In this document: positions 44,682 to 53,083 of the stretch, piece by piece
Layout: the number at the start of each line of letters is the position of its first letter
Position numbering within the stretch: position 1 is the first letter of the stretch
Assembly (NCBI GenBank): GCA_020026395.1
Contig: JAHHQM010000009.1
Span: forward strand, 4,796 to 68,795
Reading direction: 5' to 3'
Source: Alistipes sp.
GTDB lineage: Bacteria > Bacteroidota > Bacteroidia > Bacteroidales > Rikenellaceae
Length of the DNA stretch: 64,000 bases
Notes under the pieces: model-generated
Seen by the model: the letters and a program-made list of their open reading frames with translations, nothing else
Databases searched by the model: none
Told to the model about the DNA's origin: nothing
Program-made: the position numbers and the translations under genes

Positions 44682-45914
44682 GTGAATCTTTCGTTTTTCA
44701 TAGCACAACGCATCACCCGTTCCGATGCCGGACGCAAGTCGGGTGTCATGGAGCGTATTGCCGTCGTGTCGGTGGCACTGAGCATGGCGGTGATGATCCT
44801 CTCGCTGGCGGTGATCTACGGATTCAAACACGAGATCTCGCGCAAGATGACGGCCTTTTCGGCGCATGTCACCCTGCAAAACATCCGCGGGGAGGAGCAT
44901 ACGATCCTGCGCAGCGCGGATCTGGAGCAACTGCTTCGCAAAACGCCTCATTTCGAGTCGCTTTCGCCGTTTGTCCTGAAGGAGGGCATCGTTCGCACGG
45001 CCGATGAGGTGGAGGGCATCCTGCTCAAGGGTATCGATTCGACCTGCAACCGATCGCTTTTCGGGGAGTGGCTCACCGAGGGCAAACTGCCCGCCATCGG
45101 AGGCGCGATGCGCACGAAGGATATTCTGATTTCGGCCGTCTTGGCCGACCGCCTGCGCCTGGGCGTGGGGGATCGGGTCGAGATGCTGTTCGTGGATCGG
45201 GGCGATACGCCGCGCCGCGACCGATTCAAGGTTTCGGGCATCTACTCGTCGGGCATGGACGAGATGGACAAGGCGTTGATCCTGACCGATATGTGCAATG
45301 TGCAACGCCTGCGCGATCTGCCGTCGGACGAGATCAGCGGCTACGATGTCTATGTCGATGAGGTGTCGCTCGCACCCGAATATGCCGATGCGGTAAACGA
45401 GCAACTGCTCTACGCCGAAAGCGACGAGTTGATCAACCTGCGCGCCATAGATGTGTACGAAAATTACCCGAACATTTTCGACTGGCTGCGGGCACACGAT
45501 GTGAATTCGGCGGTGATCCTCATCATCATGCTCATCGTGTCGTTCTTCAACATGGCGGTGGCACTGCTGGTGCTGGTGTTGGAACGCACGCCGATGATCG
45601 GCCTTCTGAAGGCCATGGGCATGCGCAACGGGGCACTGCGTACAATTTTTCTCTACCGCGCGGCGTTTGTTGCCGTGAAGGGACTTTTGATCGGTAACTT
45701 CTTTGGGGTGGGGCTTGCGCTTTTGCAGCGGGGACTGCACCTCGTGAAACTCTCGTCGGAGGGGTATTTGCTCTCCGAGGTACCCATCTCGCTCGATTGG
45801 TGGTGGTGGATACCGCTCAATGTCGGATTCATGCTTTCGATCGTGGTGTTGCTCCTGTTGCCCGCCTCGATCATTTCGACGATAAAACCCGAAGAAACAA
45901 TAAAATACGAATAA
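44682..45914 (+). CDS. LolC/LolE-like ABC transporter permease
   Basis: The 410-residue permease has TM1 (ERIAVVSVALSMAVMILSLAVIYGF region), a periplasmic domain of about 210 residues, and three C-terminal TM segments with the FtsX-like motif ERTPMIGLLKAMGMRNGALRTIFL. This layout belongs to LolC/E permeases, which release lipoproteins for transport to the outer membrane; the ATPase is not adjacent. I start at GTG 44682 because the homologous N terminus is NLSFFIAQRIT and the upstream TTG lies in the promoter. The stop overlaps the menG start (TAATG). Confidence 0.85.
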   Translation: MNLSFFIAQRITRSDAGRKSGVMERIAVVSVALSMAVMILSLAVIYGFKHEISRKMTAFSAHVTLQNIRGEEHTILRSADLEQLLRKTPHFESLSPFVLKEGIVRTADEVEGILLKGIDSTCNRSLFGEWLTEGKLPAIGGAMRTKDILISAVLADRLRLGVGDRVEMLFVDRGDTPRRDRFKVSGIYSSGMDEMDKALILTDMCNVQRLRDLPSDEISGYDVYVDEVSLAPEYADAVNEQLLYAESDELINLRAIDVYENYPNIFDWLRAHDVNSAVILIIMLIVSFFNMAVALLVLVLERTPMIGLLKAMGMRNGALRTIFLYRAAFVAVKGLLIGNFFGVGLALLQRGLHLVKLSSEGYLLSEVPISLDWWWWIPLNVGFMLSIVVLLLLPASIISTIKPEETIKYE

Positions 45915-46633
45915 TGGTAAAGCCTTACAACACGGATCAGTCCAAGAAAAGCGAGGTGCGCACGATGTTCGATCACATCGCTCCGCACTACGATATGTTG
46001 AACCACACGCTGTCGATGAACATCGACCGTATCTGGCGTCGCCGCGTGGTGCGCATCGTGCGCCGTCAGTCGCCCCACCACATCCTCGATGTGGCGACGG
46101 GTACGGGCGATTTGGCCATCGAGATGGCACGTCGGATTCCCGATGTGAAGGTGTGTGCCGTGGATCTTTCGGAGGGCATGCTGGAGGTGGCGCGTCGCAA
46201 GGTTGAGGCACGCGGTCTGGATGCCCGTATCACGCTGGAACAGGGCGACGGCGAGCATCTGCGTCTGGAGAACGGCTCGGTCGATGTGGCCACGGTGGCC
46301 TTCGGCGTGCGCAATTTCGGCGATCTGGAGGCCGGCCTGAGAGAACTTGCCCGTACGGTGCGGGGCGGTGGCAAGGTCGTGATCCTCGAATTTTCGCGCC
46401 CGAAAAACCCGATTTTCCGCAAACTGTACGAATTTTACACCTACCGCATCCTGCCGCGCATCGGCGGTGCGGTGTCGCACGACAAACGTGCCTACGAATA
46501 TCTGCCCGAATCGGTCGGGGAGTTCCCCGCCCCGAAGGCTTTTCTGGAACTCATGACCCGTTGCGGGTTTAAGAATTGCAAGGCGCGCAGCCAGAGCTTC
46601 GGCATTGCGCAAATTTACGTGGGCGAGCGATGA
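45914..46633 (+). CDS. menG: Demethylmenaquinone methyltransferase
   Basis: This enzyme performs the last step of menaquinone synthesis, C-methylation by SAM. From ATG 45914 the protein has 239 residues and the UbiE/MenG signatures: SEVRTMFDHIAPHYDMLNHT, ILDVATGTGDLAIEMAR for SAM, and VATVAFGVRNFGDLEAGLRE. It overlaps the permease stop by one base and the next start by four. The longer open frame from 45797 lies inside the permease gene. Confidence 0.96.
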   Translation: MVKPYNTDQSKKSEVRTMFDHIAPHYDMLNHTLSMNIDRIWRRRVVRIVRRQSPHHILDVATGTGDLAIEMARRIPDVKVCAVDLSEGMLEVARRKVEARGLDARITLEQGDGEHLRLENGSVDVATVAFGVRNFGDLEAGLRELARTVRGGGKVVILEFSRPKNPIFRKLYEFYTYRILPRIGGAVSHDKRAYEYLPESVGEFPAPKAFLELMTRCGFKNCKARSQSFGIAQIYVGER

Positions 46634-47136
46634 AACGGCTGCTGCTTTTTACGCTGATCCTCGCGATGGCGCTCTCGCTGGCGTCGTGTCAGAAAATGGC
46701 GTGGAAAGCCCGTGAAAAGATCGGCATCGAGGCCGTCGAACGGGTGGAACCTCACAGTCTTTCGTCGGTCGATGTGCGTTTTCGGGTGAAGAACCTGACG
46801 GGCAAAAACCTACTGCTGAAGGAGGCCGAATTTGAGATTTGCCACAGCGGACGGCTTTTGATAACCGTGACGCTGGCCGATGCGGTGAAAGTCCCGCGCA
46901 AGAGCGTCGGGTCGATCGATACCAAATGGCGGCTTCAGGTTTCCGACCCGCTGGCCTTTTATGCGGTTCTCAGGAAGGTGCGCCGTCAGGATTTCGGCAA
47001 AATCACCGTAAATTACCACATTCGGGGACGTGCCGGAATTTTTCGTGTAGAAAAGTCGGATCAAATGATACCATTGTCAAAAATTTTGAATATATTTGGG
47101 CGTTCGATCACTGAAATGAAGAAACCTGAATTATGA
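46630..47136 (+). CDS. Small lipoprotein, LEA14-like
   Basis: The 168-residue protein from ATG 46630 has a lipoprotein signal peptide (LLLFTLILAMALSLASCQ) and a single beta-sandwich-like domain with VDVRFRVKNLTGKNLLLKEAEFEI, the pattern of LEA14/WHy domains. The role is unknown. Start and stop overlap both neighbours by four bases (ATGA), so it is translationally coupled between menG and the SPOR-like gene. Confidence 0.8.
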   Translation: MKRLLLFTLILAMALSLASCQKMAWKAREKIGIEAVERVEPHSLSSVDVRFRVKNLTGKNLLLKEAEFEICHSGRLLITVTLADAVKVPRKSVGSIDTKWRLQVSDPLAFYAVLRKVRRQDFGKITVNYHIRGRAGIFRVEKSDQMIPLSKILNIFGRSITEMKKPEL

Positions 47137-47621
47137 TGCGTAAAATTCTCTTCCGATTGTTTGCGGTTCTGATCCTCGGAGCGGTGGCTTTACCCGCTCA
47201 CGCACAATCTTTGGAGCAGTTCAAGGCTCGTCTGGGTGTGCCTCGTTTGTCGACCGACGGACGTACCGTAGGCAACGAAGCCCGCATCACGGTACAGGAA
47301 GCGCCCGAAGCGGCCTCGGCCGTTGCGTCGGCCGTCCGCCTGCAACACCACAAAAATCGGTTTAACGGTTATCGCGTGTGTGTGTTCTTCGGTAACGGAC
47401 AAAATGCGCGTCAGGAAGCTGCCGCAGCCGCCGAACTTTGCAAGAAAAGTTTCTCGGATATCCCCGTCTATATGGTTTACGACAACCCCTACTTCAAGGT
47501 TACCGCAGGCAACTGTCTGACCCGCGAAGAGGCCATTATCCTCATGGGGCGCATCATCGGGGTGTTCCCCAAAGCGTTCACCAAAACGGAGGTGCTGACG
47601 GTCAATGACTTGCTGCGCTAA
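47133..47621 (+). CDS. Exported SPOR-like protein
   Basis: The 162-residue protein has a signal peptide (FRLFAVLILGAVALPAHAQ) and a C-terminal region of about 75 residues that resembles a SPOR domain: YRVCVFFGNGQNARQEAA, VYMVYDNPYFKVTAGNCLTREEA. SPOR domains bind denuded peptidoglycan strands at the septum. The start overlaps the lipoprotein stop (ATGATG), and the second ATG at 47136 is an alternative. Family call is moderate; the fold is inferred from pattern. Confidence 0.75.
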   Translation: MMRKILFRLFAVLILGAVALPAHAQSLEQFKARLGVPRLSTDGRTVGNEARITVQEAPEAASAVASAVRLQHHKNRFNGYRVCVFFGNGQNARQEAAAAAELCKKSFSDIPVYMVYDNPYFKVTAGNCLTREEAIILMGRIIGVFPKAFTKTEVLTVNDLLR

Positions 47622-47674
47622 AGAGTTGAGAAAGGATTTATTAACCTTATTATAACAATTAAAAATTTTTAGTC

Positions 47675-48022
47675 ATGAAAAAGATTTATTCTTTTGTTGT
47701 CGTTTTGGCAGCTGTTGCATTTGTAAGCTGTGGTGGTAACACTACGAAACCCGCTGAGGCTGCTGCCGAGGAAACTAAGGTAGAGGCTGCTGCTGACTGC
47801 TGCGAGCAGAAGGCTGATTGCGAGAAAGAGTGCGAGAAGGCCGGCGAGTGCGAGAAAGCTTGCGAGAAGAAGTGCGAGAAAGCCGGCGAGTGCGAGAAAG
47901 CTTGCGAGAAGAAGTGCGAGAAAGCTGCTGCTGATTGCGAGAAAGAGTGCGAGAAGAAGTGCGAGAAAGCCGCTGCTGATTGCGAGAAAGAGTGCGAGAA
48001 GAAATGCGAGGAGGCTAAATAA
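47675..48022 (+). CDS. Cysteine-repeat lipoprotein
   Basis: The 115-residue protein has a lipoprotein signal with lipobox VSCG (Cys19), an Ala/Glu/Thr linker and then about 75 residues made almost only of Cys, Glu, Lys, Ala and Asp. The repeat words are CEKACEKKCEKAG and CEKECEKKCEKAAAD, and there are 16 cysteines after the lipidated one, mostly spaced C-x3-C. No enzyme or known metal-site family is recognised. It could bind metal or form disulphides outside the cytoplasm (inference). It has its own terminator and no operon partner. Confidence 0.8.
   Translation: MKKIYSFVVVLAAVAFVSCGGNTTKPAEAAAEETKVEAAADCCEQKADCEKECEKAGECEKACEKKCEKAGECEKACEKKCEKAAADCEKECEKKCEKAAADCEKECEKKCEEAK
47831..48004 (+). 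repeat. Tandem coding repeats of 42 and 45 bp
   Basis: Two 42-bp units (47831-47872, 47873-47914) are followed by two 45-bp units (47915-47959, 47960-48004), all starting TGCGAGAA and nearly identical within type. They encode the Cys repeats, so copy number can vary by slippage without a frame change. Confidence 0.9.
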
Positions 48023-48044
48023 TTTAGCACCCGTTCTTAATAGA

Positions 48045-48081
48045 AAAGGTCGGATCCGACATTCGGAATCCGACCTTTTTA
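48045..48081 (+). terminator. Terminator of the Cys-repeat gene
   Basis: AAAGGTCGGAT and ATCCGACCTTT arms are followed by a T-rich run. Confidence 0.85.
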
Positions 48082-48094
48082 TTTTATAGGTAGA

Positions 48095-48136
48095 ATAAAA
48101 AATCCGGTGCACGCAGTCGTGCATCGGATTTTTTTG
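48095..48136. terminator. Terminator of the OstA operon, bidirectional
   Basis: AATCCGGTGCACG (48101-48113) pairs with CGTGCATCGGATT (48118-48130, one G-U type mismatch), with A and T runs at the two sides. Confidence 0.85.
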
Positions 48137-48141
48137 TGGGT

Positions 48142-50691
48142 TTAGAATTTGGGTTCGGTCTTGCGCGGTTGTCCGACCTCGTAACCCAATTCGCGCATCC
48201 ACTCTTCGGTCAGCGGGTCTACGTGGTCGTTGCGGTCGATCCAGTTGAACAACTCGTTGAAACGCACCTTGTCGCGCTCGACACGCTCCTTGATGGGGAA
48301 CGAGGGGTGGGGTTCGCGTTGTTTGCGACCACGCAACGAACGACGCAGCGTGCGGTTGAAGATCGAATCGCGGGCGGGGCGTCGGTCGGCCTCCCACTTG
48401 AAGCCGTCGAGGTAGAGCGACTGCGTTTCGGGCACCTGCTCGATGGGATAGATCGGGAATGTGGGGTTGGTGCGGTAGACGATGCGCACCACCTGTTTGT
48501 CCTCGATGTGGAACGAGGCATCACCGCTCTCGATGAAGGCCATACCCGTCACAACGGGCGGCTCGCCGTCCTGCATGAAGTAGATCGTCTGCACGTTGCC
48601 GTTCACGTCGTTGCGGTAAACCTCGTTATCGCGGAAATACGACGTCATCGTCTTGCCCTTGATCTGGTTGTAGTGGACGGTGTCGAGTTGCGAGGCGGAA
48701 AGGGGCGATCCGGTAAATTCGGCACGCACCAGTTTCTGATTCTGCGTATAGACATCGATCTTTTCGGAGGTGACTTGGTTCGCTCCGTTCCACAGCACGG
48801 GACGGATGTAGAAATGGATGATCGAATCGACGCTCGAGGTGATGGTCGAGTCGCATACGGCCTGGAAGTCGCGGCGGAAGATCTTCACGTTGCGGTAGGC
48901 TTTCATCAGGCGGTACAGCGAATCCTCCTTCAGCGAATCCTCCTTCAGCGAATCCTGCACGGCGGGGGCAAATTCACCCTCCTTGAGCAACGAATCCAAC
49001 AGACGTTGGATCAGCGAATCGCTCAAATCCTTTTCGTAAATCGAACGCAGCGAATCCATCTGCGCCAAAAGGGCGGGATCGACCAGACGGAAGGTGCGAC
49101 CCTTACGCTCGGCGCGTTCCTTGCGTTTGCGCAGTTTTTCGGCCACGCGTTTGCGGCGTTTCTCGAGGATGCGCTCCTCGCGTTCGCGCTCCTTGTCCAG
49201 GAGGATCTTATTTTTGGCCTTGCGCTGGGCAATCAGCGTGTCGAGTTTTATACGGCGCAGTGAATCCTTCAGGTGACGGCGCTCTTCGCGTTTCTTCTCG
49301 AGTTCGGCCTTGAGTTTTGCCTTCATCTGCGCCTTTTTCTCCTTGGCGGTGAGGGTGTCGGCGGCCAGCGAATCGCTTTGGAGCGAATCCTGCTTCAGCG
49401 AATCGGCCGTGGAGTCGGCAGGCATTACGGCCGTCGAATCCGCGGTGCGGGTCGTGTCGCTCGGTGCGGAATCGCCCTTGGTCTTGGTGTCGGCAGCCAT
49501 ATCGGTCGTATTGCCCGTACGGAACGGGGTCTCGACATCGGTCTTGGAGTCGATCTTGGCGGCCTTGTCTTTCAGATCCCCGCTCTTCTGCTCCATCTTG
49601 GAAGCAACGGAATCGGCACGGCGCTGCTCCTCGCGGGCAATGGCCGCAAGGGAGTCGGCTTCGGCGCGGGCACGCTCCTCGGCGTAGTAGATCGTCTCGA
49701 GGAAAATCGTATCGGCCGACATGAAGACCGTGTCGGAACTTTGTTTCAAGTCGTAGCTGATCGTGGAGGGGCGGCGCGTGAGCAGAATGTTGCCCGGATG
49801 CTTCCAGTATTCGCCGTAATCGCCGAATGCCAGTGCCTTATGCTCCGAATCGTCGATCTGGATGTCGTGGCGCAGGACGATGTGCTCGTCCTTGCTGAAG
49901 TAGTTGATCGTGTCGCTCCACATCTCCTGCTTCTCGGTCAGTACGTAACCGTTGCGCGTGATGATATAGAGCGAATCGTTCTTCTGATACTCGCCGCGGT
50001 CGGCATAGAGGTAGTCGCCCTTATGGCTCCAGATGTTGGTGCGGTCGAAGAAGTAGGCGTTGTCGGTGGCCATGTTATACACGACCGAATCGCCGCGCAA
50101 CTCGTAATCCTCGTTGCGCATCTCGACCCGATCCACCGCCACGAGTTCCTTCGTGTCGCCGTAGTAGTAACCGCGGTTCGACTCCAGACGGTTGTCGCGG
50201 TTGGTGAGAATACCGCCTCCCGAAAATTCGCCGATGTTGTCGAGCGTGTTGTAGGTAAATTCGTAGGTGTAGAGCGTGGCATCGCCATCAACGACCTTGA
50301 TCAGATCGGAATAGATTCTCGCCTCGTTCTCTTCGCCGTCGTATTCGGCACGATCACCATAAATATAGGTGGTGTTCTGATTGATCAGCACGTTGCCGAA
50401 AAATTCGAAGTGACGATCCGAATAACGCACGGCACTGTCGCACGTGATGACCGCGCCGTTGTGTTGTGCGGCGAAGTTGCCCACCAGGAAAATCGCCGAA
50501 TCGCCCGGGTGCAGCGGGCCTGCCTCGTCCCATTTGAGGTCGATCTTGCGCTTCTCGTCCTTGGGCTGGGTTTTTGAAGGGGTGGTTTTTTCGGGAGGCG
50601 TCGGATAGCCTTTGGGGATGCCGCCGGCAAACAGTGAGCCCGCGATCAACGCCAAAACCAACGCAACCGTTATCGAGAAATAGTTCCGCAT
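48142..50691 (-). CDS. OstA-like (LptA/LptD N-terminal type) protein
   Basis: The 849-residue exported protein has a signal peptide and an N-terminal OstA/LptA-like beta-jellyroll (about 60-330): GNFAAQHNGAVITCDSAV, HFEFFGNVLINQNTTYIYGDRAEYD, LESNRGYYYGDTKE. Then comes a charged low-complexity section (about 350-590) rich in DSL, DSA and Lys/Glu/Arg helices, and a second beta-rich section (about 600-780). OstA domains bridge lipopolysaccharide across the periplasm. The gene is last in an operon with two PPIases, consistent with outer-membrane assembly. It is longer than plain LptA and lacks a barrel. Confidence 0.85.
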   Translation of the reverse strand: MRNYFSITVALVLALIAGSLFAGGIPKGYPTPPEKTTPSKTQPKDEKRKIDLKWDEAGPLHPGDSAIFLVGNFAAQHNGAVITCDSAVRYSDRHFEFFGNVLINQNTTYIYGDRAEYDGEENEARIYSDLIKVVDGDATLYTYEFTYNTLDNIGEFSGGGILTNRDNRLESNRGYYYGDTKELVAVDRVEMRNEDYELRGDSVVYNMATDNAYFFDRTNIWSHKGDYLYADRGEYQKNDSLYIITRNGYVLTEKQEMWSDTINYFSKDEHIVLRHDIQIDDSEHKALAFGDYGEYWKHPGNILLTRRPSTISYDLKQSSDTVFMSADTIFLETIYYAEERARAEADSLAAIAREEQRRADSVASKMEQKSGDLKDKAAKIDSKTDVETPFRTGNTTDMAADTKTKGDSAPSDTTRTADSTAVMPADSTADSLKQDSLQSDSLAADTLTAKEKKAQMKAKLKAELEKKREERRHLKDSLRRIKLDTLIAQRKAKNKILLDKEREREERILEKRRKRVAEKLRKRKERAERKGRTFRLVDPALLAQMDSLRSIYEKDLSDSLIQRLLDSLLKEGEFAPAVQDSLKEDSLKEDSLYRLMKAYRNVKIFRRDFQAVCDSTITSSVDSIIHFYIRPVLWNGANQVTSEKIDVYTQNQKLVRAEFTGSPLSASQLDTVHYNQIKGKTMTSYFRDNEVYRNDVNGNVQTIYFMQDGEPPVVTGMAFIESGDASFHIEDKQVVRIVYRTNPTFPIYPIEQVPETQSLYLDGFKWEADRRPARDSIFNRTLRRSLRGRKQREPHPSFPIKERVERDKVRFNELFNWIDRNDHVDPLTEEWMRELGYEVGQPRKTEPKF

Positions 50692-50698
50692 GAATCCG

Positions 50699-52099
50699 TT
50701 ATTTTACCCAGTGCTTGTTCTCGAATTCGCCGTTGCGGAATTCGGGATCGATGAAGATATACATCTGGTCGATTTTCTTCGAGAGCCACTCCTCGAAGGC
50801 ATCGGTTTGTTTCTTTTGCAGGGCGAGCTCTTCCAGACGCAGGTAGTCCTCGTTCAAGGATGCCGTGTGCGTGGGGATCACCTCGACCAACTTGACGATC
50901 TTGCCGAGCTGGTTGCCCATGAGGTCTTCCGTCAAAAAAGCGGGCGAAATCTCGCCGACCTTCAGCACGCGCAGGGCGTTGTAGTCGTCCTGTGCATAAC
51001 GGAAATCCTCCTTCAGGAACTTCGTGACCGTCAGTTTGGCATCGAAGGCATACTGACGCTCCAGAAGGTCGTGGTTCGATACGATACCGCCGTTCATCTT
51101 CGACGAGGCATCGTCGGAGAACATACGGGCAGCCTCCTCGAAGGTGACGCTGTCGCTCTGGATCAGGTTGCGGACGCTGTCCAGCTCGCGGGTGATTCCC
51201 GACAACTCGTCGGGCGTATAGTCGGGGCGGAGCAGGATGTGACGGAAATGGTACAGGGCACCGCGCTTGTCCAGAAGCTCGATGATGTGGAAGCCGTACT
51301 GCGACTCGACCACTTCCGAAATCTGACCCGGACGCATGTGTTCCAGTGCGGCGGAGAATCCGTCTTCGAGCATGTTCAGCGGGGTGGGATCCATCTCACC
51401 GCCGCGGAGCATCGTGCCGGGATCCTGCGAATACATACGGGCAAGGCTTTCGAACTTGGTTTTGCCCGAGATGATACGCTCACGCATATCCAGCAGTCGC
51501 TCGGTGGTACGCTGTTTTGCGGCCTTGATCGACTTGGGGAACTTGGTGATCTGGGCGTAGACATACTGCTCGGGGATGATCGGCAGGCTGTCCTTCGAAA
51601 TCGATTTGTAGAACTGTTCCACCTCACCCGGAATGATCGAAATACGCGAGATGACCTGCTGTTGCAGCGAAGAGGCATAGGCCTGCTCCTCGTAACGGCG
51701 GCGCATGCTTTCGCGGATGTTGAAGACGGCCATGTGGTGCTTGGCCTCAAGGGCGGGAATCGAGCCTTCCTGGGCGATCATCGTGCTGAGCTGTTCCTCG
51801 ACACGGTTGGCGATGTCGCCGTCGTTGATCGTCACGGAGTCGATCTGCGCCTGGTTGAAGAGCAGTTTGCGGGTCATGAGTCCCTCGAGCGCCTCGTTCA
51901 TCGGGTCGCGGTCGGAGGTGTAACCCTCCAGACGGCGCTGTTTGACCATCTCGTCGGCGTAGTGTTTGACATCCGAGTAGAGGATCGACGATCCGCCTAC
52001 CACGGCCACCACCTTGTCGAGCATGACCGTACGTTTTTGTGCCATCGTTCCCGTTGCCACGGCAATACACAGGAACGCAAATATTACTTTTTTAAACAT
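50699..52099 (-). CDS. SurA-like peptidyl-prolyl isomerase/chaperone
   Basis: The 466-residue exported protein (signal peptide IFAFLCIAVATGTMA) has a SurA N-domain and two parvulin-like segments: FESLARMYSQDPGTMLRGGEMDPTPL followed by PGQISEVVESQYGFHIIELLDKR, and a second with FRHILLRPDY, FEEAARMFSDDASSKMNGGIVS. SurA guides outer-membrane proteins through the periplasm. It starts 17 bases after the preceding PPIase-like lipoprotein gene, and seven bases separate it from OstA. Confidence 0.92.
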   Translation of the reverse strand: MFKKVIFAFLCIAVATGTMAQKRTVMLDKVVAVVGGSSILYSDVKHYADEMVKQRRLEGYTSDRDPMNEALEGLMTRKLLFNQAQIDSVTINDGDIANRVEEQLSTMIAQEGSIPALEAKHHMAVFNIRESMRRRYEEQAYASSLQQQVISRISIIPGEVEQFYKSISKDSLPIIPEQYVYAQITKFPKSIKAAKQRTTERLLDMRERIISGKTKFESLARMYSQDPGTMLRGGEMDPTPLNMLEDGFSAALEHMRPGQISEVVESQYGFHIIELLDKRGALYHFRHILLRPDYTPDELSGITRELDSVRNLIQSDSVTFEEAARMFSDDASSKMNGGIVSNHDLLERQYAFDAKLTVTKFLKEDFRYAQDDYNALRVLKVGEISPAFLTEDLMGNQLGKIVKLVEVIPTHTASLNEDYLRLEELALQKKQTDAFEEWLSKKIDQMYIFIDPEFRNGEFENKHWVK

Positions 52100-52116
52100 A
52101 TCTTCGGTTTTCGTTT

Positions 52117-53025
52117 TTATTTCACTGTTTTATCGGCGATCGAGTCCGAGAGCGTAGTCTCCTCGTCGTTGTATTCCACCCGTTTCAGGCGCACGGCCTC
52201 CTCGTAGATCCGATCCTCGAATTTGTGGATGATCGCCTCCTGACGCTGCTTGTAGAGGATGCGGCGGATGGTGGGGGTGATCAGTTCCAGCGGAATGCTC
52301 TCGCCCACGCGGCGCACGTCGAGAATCTGGAAGTAGTAGTGCGAACGGCTGTCGTGCATCTCCTGTACATCGGTCGTACCCAGCACCGAATCGTAGTTCT
52401 CGGTACGCAGCGACGGCAGATGGCTCAGAAACTCCGAGAAATCGACCCATTTGTCGCTGAAGTCCGTCACGGCGAAGTCGTTCTTGAGGCAGATATCCGT
52501 GAAATCCTGTTGTTGCGTTTCGCGGCGTCCCTGCATCAGTGCACGCAGCTGCAAGGCCTGGCGATAACCCGTCTGGAAACGGACGATGCGTCCCTTGACC
52601 AGCGGACGATCCAGCTTGAATTCGCCCTTGTGCACGTCGTAGTAGGCGGCGATTTGTTCCGAGGTGAAGACCGTGTCGAGTTCGCGGTCGACGAGATGTT
52701 CGTCGAGGCGGTGGATCAGAAGCGTCTGGCGGTACTCCTCGACCTTGCGGTCGATGTCGGCAACCGAGGCCTCGAAGACCTTTTCGGCCTCCTGCAATTT
52801 GATTTGTTTACGAACCCAGCGGTCGATGTAGATTTTGGTGAGCGCGACACTGTCCTCGCCCGTCACGCCCTGGGGCACGGCATTTTTCAGATCCGAGCGG
52901 CGCAGTTTGGTGCTGCCGACCCGAGCCACGGTGCGGTCCAGCGAGAAGTATGCGGGCAGTTCGCGACAGCCGGTCAGAAGAAGCAGACCGGCGAGCAATA
53001 CGAGTATGTTGCGAGTGTTCATCAT
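52117..53025 (-). CDS. PpiC/SurA-like lipoprotein chaperone
   Basis: The 302-residue protein has a lipoprotein signal (ILVLLAGLLLLTGCRE) and a SurA/PpiC-like helical N-domain (VARVGSTKLRRSDLKNAVP, YIDRWVRKQIKLQEAEKV, EYRQTLLIHRLDEHLVDREL, YDVHKGEFKLDRPLV). The isomerase domain is weak, so chaperone activity is more likely than isomerase activity (inference). It is the first gene of the PPIase-SurA-OstA operon; a -7 box lies at 53036-53043. ATG 53022 is an equal start. Confidence 0.82.
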   Translation of the reverse strand: MMNTRNILVLLAGLLLLTGCRELPAYFSLDRTVARVGSTKLRRSDLKNAVPQGVTGEDSVALTKIYIDRWVRKQIKLQEAEKVFEASVADIDRKVEEYRQTLLIHRLDEHLVDRELDTVFTSEQIAAYYDVHKGEFKLDRPLVKGRIVRFQTGYRQALQLRALMQGRRETQQQDFTDICLKNDFAVTDFSDKWVDFSEFLSHLPSLRTENYDSVLGTTDVQEMHDSRSHYYFQILDVRRVGESIPLELITPTIRRILYKQRQEAIIHKFEDRIYEEAVRLKRVEYNDEETTLSDSIADKTVK

Positions 53026-53035
53026 TCAAGAGGAC

Positions 53036-53043
53036 AAAGATAG
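53036..53043 (-). promoter_or_regulatory. -7 box TATCTTTG of the PPIase-SurA-OstA operon
   Basis: It matches TAnnTTTG on the minus strand, 11 bases before the ATG. Confidence 0.6.
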
Positions 53044-53083
53044 GTTATTTTACTTGAAAAGTAACGCTTTTGCCCCTTGAATA

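Noticed and set aside
47800..48010. Regular repeats that could suggest a CRISPR array
   Set aside because: Units are contiguous without unique spacers and encode the Cys repeats in frame.
48918..48960. Tandem AGCGAATCC-type repeat
   Set aside because: It lies in frame within OstA and encodes the Asp-Ser-Leu-Lys-Glu repeats; no separate element.
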